DNA from: Lysobacteraceae bacterium SCN 69-320
GTDB taxonomy: Bacteria; Pseudomonadota; Gammaproteobacteria; Xanthomonadales; Rhodanobacteraceae
Direction of reading: 5' to 3'
DNA length: 64,000 nucleotides
Assembly: GCA_001725155.1 (NCBI GenBank)
Contig: MEFP01000015.1
Location: forward strand, 31,646 to 95,645
Part shown: one piece after another, positions 43,128 through 51,788 of the stretch
How positions within the stretch are numbered: the stretch's first letter is position 1
Layout of the letters: the number at the start of each line of letters is the position of its first letter
Translations under genes and position numbers: made by a program
Notes under the pieces: model-generated
What the model was told of the DNA's origin: nothing
The model's input: the letters and a program-made list of their open reading frames with translations, nothing else
Database searches by the model: none

Positions 43128-45185
43128 ATGCGCCTGACTCGATTGATCCTGGCTGCGGCGATCGCTGCAAGCTGCGCCGCCACCGCCGCCGCCGAACCGG
43201 CAACCGCCGCCGTGGAGATGATTTCCCGCGATGCGCTGTTCGGCAATCCGGAGAAGGTCGGCGTGCAGCTGAGCCCCGACGGCAAGTACCTGAGCTGGAT
43301 CGCGCCGGTCGACGGCGTGCTGAATATCTGGGTCGCACCGGCCGACGATGCAGCCAAGGCCAAGCCGGTGACCGACGACAAGGCGCGCGGCATCCGCGAA
43401 TATTTCTGGAGCTATCGCACGGGCACCTTGCTGTACCTGCGCGACACCGGCGGCGACGAGGATTTCCATCTGTTCTCGGTCGACGTGGCCAGCGACGTCA
43501 AGCGCGACCTGACGCCGTATCCGAAGACGCGCGCGATGTTCAACCAGGCCAGCCACCTGCATCCGGATCACGTGCTCGTCGGCATGAACGACCGCGATTC
43601 GAAATGGCATGACCTGTACAAGGTCAACCTGGCCGACGGCAAGCGCGAGCTCGTGCACAAGAACGAGCAGGAGATCGGCAACTACTTCAGCGACGCCGAC
43701 CTCAAGCTGCGCGGCGCGCAGAAGCAGAATCCCGACGGCAGCCAGGAGCTGCTCGAACCCGACGGCAAGGGCGGCTGGAAGCAGACCGGCAGCATTCCGT
43801 TCGAGGACAGCCTGACGACCTCGCCGATGGGCTATTCGACCGACGGCAAGACCCAGTACTTCGCCGATTCGCGCGGCCGCGACACGGCGGCGCTGTTCGC
43901 GATCGACGTGGCCAGCGGCAAGAAGACCGTGCTGGCCGAAGACAAGCGCGCCGATCTCGGCGACAACGTCATGGCCGATCCCAAGACCGGCGTCGTTCAG
44001 GCCGTCGCGGTCGACTACGAGCGCAGCGAATGGAAGGCGCTGGATCCGGCCATCGCCAAGGATCTGGAAACCCTGCGCGGCATCGGCCCGGGCACGTTCG
44101 GCGTCAACTCGCGCAGCCTCGACGACAAGCACTGGATCGTCGCCTACGCGGCGGCCGAGCAACCGACGGTCTACTACCGCTACACGCGCGAAGCTGGCAA
44201 GGGCGGCAAGCTCGACAAGCTGTTCTCGGCGCGTCCGGCGCTGGACGGCAAGCCGCTGGTGCCGATGTGGCCGCAGCTGATCAAGGCGCGCGACGGGCTG
44301 ACCCTGGTCAGCTATCTGACCCTGCCGCCCGACGCCGACGCGAACCGCGACGGCAAGGCCGACAAGCCCGTGCCGCTCGTGCTGATGGTTCACGGCGGCC
44401 CGTGGGCGCGCGACGTCTACGGCTACAACGGCACGCACCAGTGGCTGGCCAACCGCGGCTACGCCGTGCTCAGCGTGAACTACCGCGGCTCCACCGGCTT
44501 CGGCAAGTCGTTCATCGCCGCCGGCGACCGCCAGTGGGCCACGACGATGCACGACGATCTCATCGACGCGGTCGGCTGGGCCGTCGACAACAAGGTCACG
44601 CGCAAGGAAGACGTGGCCATCATGGGCGGCAGCTACGGCGGCTATGCGACGCTGGTCGGCATGACCTTCACGCCGGACACGTTCAAGTGCGGGGTCGACA
44701 TCGTCGGCCCGTCCAACCTCAACACCCTGCTCGCGACGATCCCGCCGTACTGGGCCGGCTTCTTCGAGCAGTTCGCGCGCCGCGTCGGCGACCCGCGCAC
44801 CGAAGACGGCAAGAAGCTGCTGGCCGAACGTTCGCCGCTGAGCCGTGTCGACGCGATCAAGAAGCCGCTGCTGATCGGTCAGGGCGCGAACGATCCGCGC
44901 GTGAAGCAGGACGAGAGCGACCAGATCGTCAAGGCGATGAAGGCCAAGAAGATCCCGGTCACCTATGTGCTGTTCCCGGACGAAGGCCACGGCTTCCGCC
45001 GCGCGCCGAACACCAAGGCGTTCAACGCGGTGACCGAAGGCTTCCTCGCCCAGTGCCTCGGCGGCCGCGCGCAGCCGATCGGCGAGGACTTCAAGGGATC
45101 GAGCATCAGCGTGCCCGAGGGCGCTGCCGGCGTGCCGGGTCTCGTCGAGGCGCTCAAGACGCACACCCAGAGCGTGAAGAAGTAA
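43128..45185 (+). CDS. Secreted S9 family alanyl/prolyl peptidase
   Basis: The protein has 685 residues. I chose the ATG at 43128, which gives a signal peptide (MRLTRLILAAAIAASCAATAAA); codons before it do not look coding. The N-terminal beta-propeller is followed by an alpha/beta hydrolase domain with Ser502 (GGSYGGYATL), Asp589 (GANDPRVKQDESDQ) and His621 (EGHGFRR). Unlike the DPP-IV-like enzyme at 6250 there is no double-Glu anchor near the propeller end, so acyl-peptide or alanyl-dipeptide release is more likely. An AT-richer leader (about 43060-43110) probably holds its promoter. Confidence 0.93.
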   Translation: MRLTRLILAAAIAASCAATAAAEPATAAVEMISRDALFGNPEKVGVQLSPDGKYLSWIAPVDGVLNIWVAPADDAAKAKPVTDDKARGIREYFWSYRTGTLLYLRDTGGDEDFHLFSVDVASDVKRDLTPYPKTRAMFNQASHLHPDHVLVGMNDRDSKWHDLYKVNLADGKRELVHKNEQEIGNYFSDADLKLRGAQKQNPDGSQELLEPDGKGGWKQTGSIPFEDSLTTSPMGYSTDGKTQYFADSRGRDTAALFAIDVASGKKTVLAEDKRADLGDNVMADPKTGVVQAVAVDYERSEWKALDPAIAKDLETLRGIGPGTFGVNSRSLDDKHWIVAYAAAEQPTVYYRYTREAGKGGKLDKLFSARPALDGKPLVPMWPQLIKARDGLTLVSYLTLPPDADANRDGKADKPVPLVLMVHGGPWARDVYGYNGTHQWLANRGYAVLSVNYRGSTGFGKSFIAAGDRQWATTMHDDLIDAVGWAVDNKVTRKEDVAIMGGSYGGYATLVGMTFTPDTFKCGVDIVGPSNLNTLLATIPPYWAGFFEQFARRVGDPRTEDGKKLLAERSPLSRVDAIKKPLLIGQGANDPRVKQDESDQIVKAMKAKKIPVTYVLFPDEGHGFRRAPNTKAFNAVTEGFLAQCLGGRAQPIGEDFKGSSISVPEGAAGVPGLVEALKTHTQSVKK

Positions 45186-45193
45186 GGCCGTCG

Positions 45194-45219
45194 GCCGGCG
45201 CTGCGACGGCGGCGCCGGC
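45194..45219 (+). terminator. GC stem-loop after the S9 peptidase gene
   Basis: GCCGGCGC (45194-45201) pairs perfectly with GCGCCGGC (45212-45219) around a 10-base loop, 9 bases after the stop. It separates the convergent genes ending at 45185 and 45242 and could serve both directions. No T-run. Confidence 0.35.
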
Positions 45220-45241
45220 CCGGCTTACGCCCGCTTACGGA

Positions 45242-45535
45242 TCAGGAGTGGGCCGGCGGCGGCGGCAATGGCCGTGCCGGGGCGGGCGTCTGGCCCTGGG
45301 CCTGCGCGGCCCGCTGCTGGGCGGCGCGGGCGCGCACCGCGGCCAGCACTTCCGGCGTCAGCAGCGCCGAATCCGGCCGTGCGGTCGACTCGATGCGTGC
45401 GGCCGCGAACGCGAATACCGCGCAGAATCCGCTGACGAACGTGAGCAGCAGACCGAAGCCGAGTACGCCGGGATGGTTGGTCGTGAAGACCAGGGCGATT
45501 CCGCCGAACATCAGCAGCAGCCACACGATTCGCAT
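45242..45535 (-). CDS. Small membrane protein
   Basis: The 97-residue protein starts at the ATG at 45535, with GGAG upstream. It has two hydrophobic helices (MRIVWLLLMFGGIALVF and GVLGFGLLLTFVSGFCAVFA). A cytoplasmic tail rich in Ala and Gln (AVRARAAQQRAAQAQGQ) ends in a proline run. The family is not recognised; similar two-helix proteins are common in xanthomonads. The 244 bases between it and the divergent operon at 45780 would hold both promoters; I see no clear element. Confidence 0.75.
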   Translation of the reverse strand: MRIVWLLLMFGGIALVFTTNHPGVLGFGLLLTFVSGFCAVFAFAAARIESTARPDSALLTPEVLAAVRARAAQQRAAQAQGQTPAPARPLPPPPAHS

Positions 45536-45779
45536 GTCCAGCTCCGTCGGGCGCACCTGCGCGCGCGCCGGATCATAGCGCAGGACACTGCCGGCGCCGC
45601 GCCGCCTGGCGGCACCCGGCAGACGGCGGCCGATGGCCGGCGCGCCTGGCGATGCCGGCGGCCTCCGGCCCGCTACGATCGACGGGCGTTGGGTGTAATC
45701 CCGCCTTCGTGCGTCAGTATCCGGATGGCTGGCGTATGGACGGCGGAACAGGCCTTGGGGTCTGCTGGAGGGATAGGGG

Positions 45780-46550
45780 ATGGGAAATGAGTTCCCGCTG
45801 CGTATCGGCATCAGCGCGCGCCTGCGCGCCGGCGTCGCGGCCGCCGCCGGCAGCCAGCGCAAGGATCTGCTCGGCGCCGAGCGCAGCCTCGTCGATCTCG
45901 TCGCCGCGTCCGGCGCGGTGCCGCTGATTCTGGCGCATGCCGCGACGCCGTCCGCGCTGCCGTCGATCGCGGCCGCGCTGATCGACGCGGTCGATGCGCT
46001 GCTGCTGCAGGGTGGCAGCGACGTGTCGCCGCACTGGTACGGCGGCGCGGCGGCCAGCGCCGATCCGGGCCGCGACGAATTCGAGTTCGCGCTGCTGCAG
46101 GCGGCGCTGGCGCAGGGCAAGCCGGTGCTCGGCATTTGCCGCGGCTGCCAGCTGCTCAATGTCGCGCACGGCGGCAGCCTGATCGCCGACCTCGCGCCGG
46201 CCGCGCCGGCTCCGCGCCTGCATGATGATCCGGCGCGCTACGACGCGCATGTCCACGACATCGAGTTCCGCCGCGACGGCCTGCTCGCGCGCCAGTACGG
46301 CGGCCTGGCCGGCCGCGTCACCTCGGCCCACCGGCAGGGCATTGCCCGTCTCGGCGAAGGTCTCGTCGCCGAAGCCTGGTGTCGCGAGGACGGCCTGGTC
46401 GAAGCGGTGCGCCGCACCGACGGCTGGGCGGTCGGCGTGCAATGGCATCCGGAATTTCATGCGGGCCGCCCGGCGCTGCTGTCGCCGGCCCCTCTGCTGC
46501 AGGCCTTCCTCGATGCGGCGCGCGCGCGACCGGCGCGGGAGCGCCGATGA
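45780..46550 (+). CDS. Class I glutamine amidotransferase (Cj1417-like gamma-glutamyl-CDP-amidate hydrolase candidate)
   Basis: The protein has 256 residues; the ATG follows GGAGGGATAGGGG. It is a PuuD-type class I amidotransferase with catalytic Cys120 (GICRGCQLLNVAHGG) and His223/Glu225 (VQWHPEF). TSAHRQGI is the conserved S-x-H-x-Q motif of peptidase C26. On its own it would be called gamma-glutamyl-GABA hydrolase. As first gene of six overlapping genes whose products match the Campylobacter phosphoramidate pathway, the better reading is hydrolysis of CDP-L-glutamine to cytidine diphosphoramidate plus glutamate, the Cj1417 reaction. No polyamine genes are nearby. Confidence 0.85.
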   Translation: MGNEFPLRIGISARLRAGVAAAAGSQRKDLLGAERSLVDLVAASGAVPLILAHAATPSALPSIAAALIDAVDALLLQGGSDVSPHWYGGAAASADPGRDEFEFALLQAALAQGKPVLGICRGCQLLNVAHGGSLIADLAPAAPAPRLHDDPARYDAHVHDIEFRRDGLLARQYGGLAGRVTSAHRQGIARLGEGLVAEAWCREDGLVEAVRRTDGWAVGVQWHPEFHAGRPALLSPAPLLQAFLDAARARPARERR

Positions 46551-48793
46551 ATCGCGCGTCCGCGGCGACCGCCGCATTCCGCTGGCGCGGCAAGGCCGGC
46601 ACCCTGCTCGCGCTGGCGCCGCTGCTGTGCCACAGCGAGGTGCCGCCCGGCCTGGTGCTGTCGCAGGCCGGCTGGCGCGAGCGGCGCCAGGCCTGGTTGC
46701 AGCAGCTCGCGCACGACTTCGCCGGTACCGGCGTGGCCGTGCGCAGCTGCGGCGTCGATGAGGACCAGACGCAGGGCTCGCAGGCCGGACACTATCTGAG
46801 CTGCCTGGACGTCGCCGTCGACGACGCGGCGGCACTCGGTGCGGCGATCGACGCCGTGTTCCTGAGCTACGGCGCGGTTCGCGACGACGCAGTCGTGTTC
46901 GTGCAGCGCATGGCCACCGCCCGGCTCGCCGCGGTCGCGGCGACGCATGCGGTCGAGGACGGCGCCGACTACTACGCCTTCAGCCTGGCCGCCGGCGAGC
47001 GCACCGACGCGGTCACGCGCGGCGACGTCGCGGTCGACACGGTCTATCTCGCCCACGAGGCGCCGGCGCCGGAACAGCCGGACCTGGCGCTGCTGTACCG
47101 GGCGTTGCGCGAGCTGCGCGACCTCTGCGGCCCGCAGCCGCTGGAAGCGGAACTCGTGCTGCAGCAGCAACGCGTGCTGCTGTTGCAGGTGCGGCCGCTG
47201 CTGCTGCGGGCGCCGCCGCGCTGCAGCGCGGAACGACGCCGCGAACTGCAGCGCCGCCAGCGCGAACTGCTGCGCCCGTCGCCGGTCTGTGCCGGCCGCC
47301 GGCGCGTGCTTGCGCTGATGCCGGACTGGAACACGGCCGAGCTGCTCGGCCGCCATCCGCGGCCGCTCGCGCTGTCGCTGTTCCGCGAGGCCATTGCCGA
47401 CGATGCCTGGTGCCGCGCGCGCGCCCTGCTCGGCTATCGCCGTCTCGGCGCGACCGGCTTGCTGCAGCCTGTCGCGGGCCGGCCCTACGTCGACGTGCGC
47501 GCCAGCGCCAACTCGCTGCTGCCGCAGACCGTGCCGGCACCGGTCGCGGCGCGGCTGGCCGACGCCTGGCAGGAACGTCTGCTGCAGCAACCGGCTTTGC
47601 ACGATCGCTACGAGTTCGCCGTCGCCCAGACCTGTGTCGATTTCGATTTCGCCGCGCAATGGCGCGAACGCTATGCCGGCGTGCTCGCCGCGGCCGAACG
47701 CGACGCCTACCGCGACGAGCTCGCCGCGATCACGGCGCGTTGTCTGCAGCCGGCGGCGCTGGCGGCCGCGCTCGCGCGGTTCACGCGGCCGCCGTCGTTG
47801 CAGGGTTCGCGATCGCCGCTGGCTCGCGCCGGCCTCGCGTTCGCGCTGATCGCGCGCCTGGCTTTCGTCCACGAAGCGTTGCTGCGCTCGGCCGTGAGCC
47901 GCGGCGCGCTGGCGCCGGAGCGCCTGCTCGCGCTGCAGCGCAGCTGTCGCAGCGTGACGCACGAATTTCTGGCCAGCGCGTCATCGCCGGACAGCTTCGG
48001 CTTCCTGCGCGCCGGAACGTTCGAGATCACCACGCCGGCGCTGGCTGAACTGGACCTGCCCGCTGCTGCCGCGCCGCCGCCGCCCGTGCCGTTCGAGGCC
48101 GGCCCGGCCGAGCTGCGCGCGCTGCAGCACCTGCTGCGCGAAGCCGGCTACGCAGTCGACGCCGGGCAGCTGCTGCACGGCTACTGCCGCACGCGCGAGG
48201 CGCGCGAGTTCGCCAAGTACGGCCTGTCGGCGCTGGTGTCGCAGCAGCTGGACCGGCTGGCCATCGCCGGCGCCGCGCGTGGCCTTGACCGGGCCACCTT
48301 GAGCTGGCTCGATCGGGACGCGGCGGCGAATGCCGCGGCCGCACCGGCGCGCGAGCTGGCCGCGGCGGCCGCGGCTGCGCATGCCGCCGATGCGGCGCTG
48401 CGCCTGCCGGTCGTGTTCGATCCGCGCGAGAGCCTGCGGCAGGTGCACATCGCCGCCGGCACGCCGAGCTTCGTCGGCAACAAGCGCGCGGCGGCGGCGG
48501 TCGTGCGGGTCGATGCGCAGACCGCGCCGGACGCGCTGCCGGCGCAGGCCATCGTCGCCGTCGCCAGCGCCGATCCCGGCTACGACTGGATCTTCGCGCG
48601 CCGGCCGGCCGGACTGATCACCGCCTACGGCGGACCGAATTCGCACATGGCCATACGCTGCGCCGAACTCGGCGTGGCCGCCGTGCTCGGCCTCGGCTGG
48701 GAGCGCTGGCAGCGTCTGGCGCGGGCCGGACATCTGACCATCGACCCGGCGGCGCTGGCGATCACCCCCTGGAGCATTTCGCGCCCGACATGA
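46547..48793 (+). CDS. PEP-synthase-like kinase (Cj1418-like L-glutamine kinase candidate)
   Basis: The 748-residue protein's start overlaps the upstream stop (ATGA). The N-terminal half resembles the ATP-grasp region of PEP synthase (VAVRSCGVDEDQTQGSQAGH; HYLSCLDVAV; AELVLQQQRVLLLQVRPLLL). The C-terminus is the swivelling phosphohistidine domain, GGPNSHMAIRCAELGVAAVL, with His700 as likely phosphoryl carrier. The barrel-type PEP-binding domain of true PEP synthase is absent. This is the layout of Campylobacter Cj1418, which uses ATP to phosphorylate the glutamine amide nitrogen. Middle helices (WNTAELLGRHPRPLALSLF) also resemble that family. Assignment rests on layout and neighbours. Confidence 0.83.
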   Translation: MNRASAATAAFRWRGKAGTLLALAPLLCHSEVPPGLVLSQAGWRERRQAWLQQLAHDFAGTGVAVRSCGVDEDQTQGSQAGHYLSCLDVAVDDAAALGAAIDAVFLSYGAVRDDAVVFVQRMATARLAAVAATHAVEDGADYYAFSLAAGERTDAVTRGDVAVDTVYLAHEAPAPEQPDLALLYRALRELRDLCGPQPLEAELVLQQQRVLLLQVRPLLLRAPPRCSAERRRELQRRQRELLRPSPVCAGRRRVLALMPDWNTAELLGRHPRPLALSLFREAIADDAWCRARALLGYRRLGATGLLQPVAGRPYVDVRASANSLLPQTVPAPVAARLADAWQERLLQQPALHDRYEFAVAQTCVDFDFAAQWRERYAGVLAAAERDAYRDELAAITARCLQPAALAAALARFTRPPSLQGSRSPLARAGLAFALIARLAFVHEALLRSAVSRGALAPERLLALQRSCRSVTHEFLASASSPDSFGFLRAGTFEITTPALAELDLPAAAAPPPPVPFEAGPAELRALQHLLREAGYAVDAGQLLHGYCRTREAREFAKYGLSALVSQQLDRLAIAGAARGLDRATLSWLDRDAAANAAAAPARELAAAAAAAHAADAALRLPVVFDPRESLRQVHIAAGTPSFVGNKRAAAAVVRVDAQTAPDALPAQAIVAVASADPGYDWIFARRPAGLITAYGGPNSHMAIRCAELGVAAVLGLGWERWQRLARAGHLTIDPAALAITPWSISRPT

Positions 48794-49524
48794 CGACCCT
48801 GGACTGGGACTACAGCGCGCTCGCCGCGCACTACAACCGGCGCGCGCCGTATGCCGATGCCGCACTGGACGCGCTGATGACTGCACTGCAGTTGCCGTCC
48901 GGCGCCGCGGTCGCCGACATCGGCGCCGGCACCGGCCGCCTGAGCCTTCCGCTGCGCGCGCGCGGCCTGCGCGTGACTGCGGTGGAACCCAATGCCGCCA
49001 TGCGCGCGGTCGGCCAGCGCGACGGGCTGGACTATGTCGACGCCCGCGGCGAAGCCACCGGCCTGCCCGATGCCGCGTTCGCGCTGGTCAGCTACGGCTC
49101 TTCGTTCAACGTCCTGGCGCCCGGACCCGCGCTGGCGGAAGCCGCACGGCTGCTGGCCCGCGAAGGTTACATCGCGATCCTGTGGAATCACCGCGACCTC
49201 GACGATCCGCTGCAGCAGGCGATCGAGCAGGCGATACGCCGCCATGTGCCCGGCTACGGTTACGGCCGCCGGCGCGAGGACCCGAGCGCCGAGCTGGCCG
49301 CGAGCGGACGTTTCGGCCCGGTGCAGAGCCTGAGCCGCGGCTTCGTCCACGATACTTCGCGGGAAGCCTTCCTCGACGGCTTCCGCGCCCACGCCACCTT
49401 GCTGCGCCAGGCCGGCGAGCGCGCACCGGCGGTGCTCGACGACATCGCCGCATTGCTCGGTACGGCCGGGCGCGTGCAGGTGCCGTTCCACACGCGCATC
49501 TGGTGGGCGCCATGCACGCGGTGA
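48790..49524 (+). CDS. SAM-dependent methyltransferase
   Basis: The 244-residue class I methyltransferase has motif I VADIGAGTGRLSLPL, an acidic residue after strand 2 (TAVEPNAAMR) and motif post-I EATGLPDAAF. The N-terminus WDYSALAAHYNRRAPYADAA is a substrate-cap-like helix. It overlaps the kinase gene by 4 bases and the nucleotidyltransferase gene by 13. In Campylobacter the phosphoramidate locus has two methyltransferases (Cj1419, Cj1420) for the O-methyl group; this gene could supply that step, though the acceptor is not proven. The other possibility is methylation of the acceptor molecule. Confidence 0.85.
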   Translation: MTTLDWDYSALAAHYNRRAPYADAALDALMTALQLPSGAAVADIGAGTGRLSLPLRARGLRVTAVEPNAAMRAVGQRDGLDYVDARGEATGLPDAAFALVSYGSSFNVLAPGPALAEAARLLAREGYIAILWNHRDLDDPLQQAIEQAIRRHVPGYGYGRRREDPSAELAASGRFGPVQSLSRGFVHDTSREAFLDGFRAHATLLRQAGERAPAVLDDIAALLGTAGRVQVPFHTRIWWAPCTR

Positions 49525-50276
49525 TCCTCGCCGCCGGCGCGGGCTCGCGCATGGGAACGCTGACGCGCCGGCGGCCCAAGGCGCTGCTGCGCCTGGCCGG
49601 GCGGCGTCTGCTCGACTGGCAGCTCGCCGCGCTCGCCGCGGCCGGCGTCGATGCGGTCAGCGTCGTCAGCGGCCATGCCGCCGCGGCATTGTCGACGCAG
49701 GAGGGTGTTCGCCTCGTTCACAACGCCGACTGGCAGAACAGCGGACCTGTCGCCTCGTTCGCCTGCGCCGGTCCGGCCGCATTCGACGCGACTCTGCTCG
49801 TGTACGGCGACGGCGTATTCCATCCGGACCTCGCCCGCGCGCTCGTGCATTGCCCGGCCGACATTGCGATCACCGTCGACCGGCGCTGGCACGATCTGTG
49901 GTCGCGCCGTTTCATTGATGTGCTGGCCGATGCGGAATCGCTGCGCCGGCAGGACGGTCAGTTGCGCGAGATCGGCGCGCGTGTCGCCGATCTCGCGATG
50001 ATCGAGGCGCAGTTCACCGGCCTCGTGCGTTTCAGCCGCCGCGGCTGGCAGCAGGCGGCAGCCGCGCTGGCCACGCTCGCGCCGGCGCATCGCCGGCGCA
50101 TCGACACGACGTCGTTGCTCGCGCTGCTGCTGCAGCGCGGTGTCGATGTCGCCGCGATCGACGTCGAAGGCCGCTGGTGCGAAGTCGACAGCGCGCGCGA
50201 TCTCGCCCTGTACCGATTGCTCGCGCGGCGCTGCCCGGGCTGGAGCCACGACTGGCGCTGGGACGCGGCTGCATGA
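49512..50276 (+). CDS. Nucleotidyltransferase (Cj1416-like CTP:phosphoglutamine cytidylyltransferase candidate)
   Basis: The 254-residue sugar-nucleotidyltransferase-fold protein begins MHAVILAAGAGSRMGTLTRR with PKALL next, the NTP-binding loop. Later features are GDGVFHPDLA (metal Asp), TVDRRWHDLWSRRF, IEAQFTGLVRFSRRG and VEGRWCEVDSARDLALY. The last three stretches resemble what I recall of Cj1416 and the phosphocholine-cytidylyltransferase-like group: W-x-x-L-W-x-x-R-F, IEAQ-x-x-G-L-x-x-F, and the W-C-E-x-D-S ending. It would join CTP to glutamine phosphate. The start at 49512 overlaps the methyltransferase gene by 13 bases. Confidence 0.85.
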   Translation: MHAVILAAGAGSRMGTLTRRRPKALLRLAGRRLLDWQLAALAAAGVDAVSVVSGHAAAALSTQEGVRLVHNADWQNSGPVASFACAGPAAFDATLLVYGDGVFHPDLARALVHCPADIAITVDRRWHDLWSRRFIDVLADAESLRRQDGQLREIGARVADLAMIEAQFTGLVRFSRRGWQQAAAALATLAPAHRRRIDTTSLLALLLQRGVDVAAIDVEGRWCEVDSARDLALYRLLARRCPGWSHDWRWDAAA

Positions 50277-50773
50277 GCGTGATCTGGATCACCGGTCTCG
50301 CCGGAAGCGGCAAGACCACGTTGGCGCGACAGGTCATGCAGCGCCTGACCGCGCGTGGCCAGGCCGGCGTCGCCGCCTTCGACGGCGATGCGGTGCGCCG
50401 CAGTCTCGGTGCGGCCGGACAGGGTTATGCGCGGCCGCAGCGTCTGGCGGTCGCGCAGCATGTCGCGGCGCTTGCGGCCGCACACAGCCGCGATGGCGGT
50501 TGCGCAGTGGTTTCCACGATTTCCCTTTTCCACGAAATCCACGCCGGCAACCGCGCAGCGTGCAACGACTACTTCGAGGTGCTGCTGGAATGCGCGCCGG
50601 CGCTGCGCGCGCTGCGACTGGCCGCGCGCGAGATGCAGGCCGGGCCGCAGGTCGGGCGCGAGCTGACGCCGGAGTGGCCGTCCTCGCCGCATCTGCGTCT
50701 GGACAGCGGCGTCGCGCCGGCGGCGGTGCTGGCCGACGCACTGCTGCGGATCTGGGAGCAGCGCCATGTTTGA
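50273..50773 (+). CDS. APS-kinase-like P-loop kinase (Cj1415-like CDP-amidate kinase candidate)
   Basis: The 166-residue protein is CysC-like: P-loop ITGLAGSGKTTLARQV, FDGDAVRRSLG (APS kinases have LDGDNVRHGL), RPQRLAVAQHVAALAAAH and STISLFHEIHAGNR, the S-x-I-S-P/L-x-x-x-x-R region. No sulfate-activation genes (cysD, cysN, cysH) are in this operon, so adenylyl sulfate is an unlikely substrate. In the phosphoramidate pathway the Cj1415 homologue phosphorylates the 3'-OH of cytidine diphosphoramidate, giving a PAPS-like donor. It overlaps the upstream gene by 4 bases and the sulfotransferase-like gene by 8. Confidence 0.86.
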   Translation: MSVIWITGLAGSGKTTLARQVMQRLTARGQAGVAAFDGDAVRRSLGAAGQGYARPQRLAVAQHVAALAAAHSRDGGCAVVSTISLFHEIHAGNRAACNDYFEVLLECAPALRALRLAAREMQAGPQVGRELTPEWPSSPHLRLDSGVAPAAVLADALLRIWEQRHV

Positions 50774-51737
50774 TACGCGGCCGCAGTTCCAGGACGCGCC
50801 GCTGGCGCACGGCTTCACCGCCTACGACTGCGACATCGTTTCCTCGGAAATGCCCTGCGGCGCGTCCTGGCTGGCCAACTGCCTGCTGGAGCTCGACGTC
50901 GCGCTGTGGAAACCCTGGGGCGCCGACCTGCATGCGGACTGGCGCCAGCGCGGCGGCCGGCGCTATCGCTACGACCGCGCCGACGAATCCTGGCGCCGCC
51001 TGCTGCCGAGCCTGCGCCACGGTCGCGAGTTCGATTTCCGCGCGGCGCCGGTGCCGCGGTTGAGCCATGCCTGGCCGGCGACGTTCGCCGATACGCCGCG
51101 CGTCATCCTGTTCGTGCGCGATCCGCGCGATGCGCTGTATTCGTTCTGGCAGCGCGCGCGTCGCGTCGGTCTGGCGCCGCCGGAACAGTCCTTCGCCGCC
51201 TTCATCGCCGAGCCCTGGTTCCACTATCCGCTGAGTCGCGTGGATTTCCTCGCGGTCTGGCTGCGCTGCTGGCAGCTGGCGCTGGCCGGGCGGGAACATC
51301 TCGTACTGCGCTACGAGGACTATCGCCGTGATGCGGTCGCCACGCTGCGGCGCGCGACTTCGTTCCTCGGCATCGAGGCCGATGCCGGCCAGCTCGCGCG
51401 AGCCGCCGCGGCTTCGGATTTCACGGTCGCCCAGGCGGCCGAGCGGCAGCTGATCGAAGCCGGCACCTTGAACGCGCAGTTCAATCGCGCCGGCGAGGCC
51501 GGCGAATGGCGGCGGACCTTTGATGCGGCCATGCATGCGGCCGTCGGTCGCCGCTACGACGATCTCAACGACTGGCTCGGCTACGCGCCGGGCCAGGCCG
51601 ACGGCGAATCCGCGGCACGCGGCGACGCCGAGGCCGTGCTCGTCGCGGCGCAGGCCGACCAGTGGCCGCGCGAGCGTGCCGAACACTTGAGACGCTGGCT
51701 GATCGCGGCGGGCATGAGCGCCGCCGCCGCCGGTTGA
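50766..51737 (+). CDS. Sulfotransferase-fold protein, candidate phosphoramidate transferase
   Basis: The 323-residue protein has the sulfotransferase P-loop-like site (SSEMPCGASWLANCLLEL, in place of Y-P-K-S-G-T-T-W-L), the 3'-phosphate-binding strand and helix (VILFVRDPRDALYSFW) and LRYEDYRRDAVATLRR. The usual Lys of the 5'-phosphosulfate loop is replaced (EMPCGASW), which may fit a different donor. The gene closes the operon after the APS-kinase-like gene. Since 3'-phospho-CDP-amidate resembles PAPS, this enzyme may transfer phosphoramidate rather than sulfate; that is inference. The C-terminus (RRWLIAAGMSAAAAG) has a near-copy at 57001-57072. Confidence 0.82.
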   Translation: MFDTRPQFQDAPLAHGFTAYDCDIVSSEMPCGASWLANCLLELDVALWKPWGADLHADWRQRGGRRYRYDRADESWRRLLPSLRHGREFDFRAAPVPRLSHAWPATFADTPRVILFVRDPRDALYSFWQRARRVGLAPPEQSFAAFIAEPWFHYPLSRVDFLAVWLRCWQLALAGREHLVLRYEDYRRDAVATLRRATSFLGIEADAGQLARAAAASDFTVAQAAERQLIEAGTLNAQFNRAGEAGEWRRTFDAAMHAAVGRRYDDLNDWLGYAPGQADGESAARGDAEAVLVAAQADQWPRERAEHLRRWLIAAGMSAAAAG

Positions 51738-51788
51738 GCGGGCAAACCGGTTCGCTGCTGCGGCATCCGCACTCCGTCGCGCGCTGCC

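Noticed and set aside
45780..46550. Polyamine-catabolism gene puuD
   Set aside because: The catalytic motifs fit, but no other Puu genes are present and the gene is locked into an operon whose members match the phosphoramidate pathway.
50273..50773. Sulfate-assimilation APS kinase cysC
   Set aside because: No cysD, cysN, cysH or related genes nearby; operon context matches the CDP-amidate kinase of phosphoramidate synthesis better.
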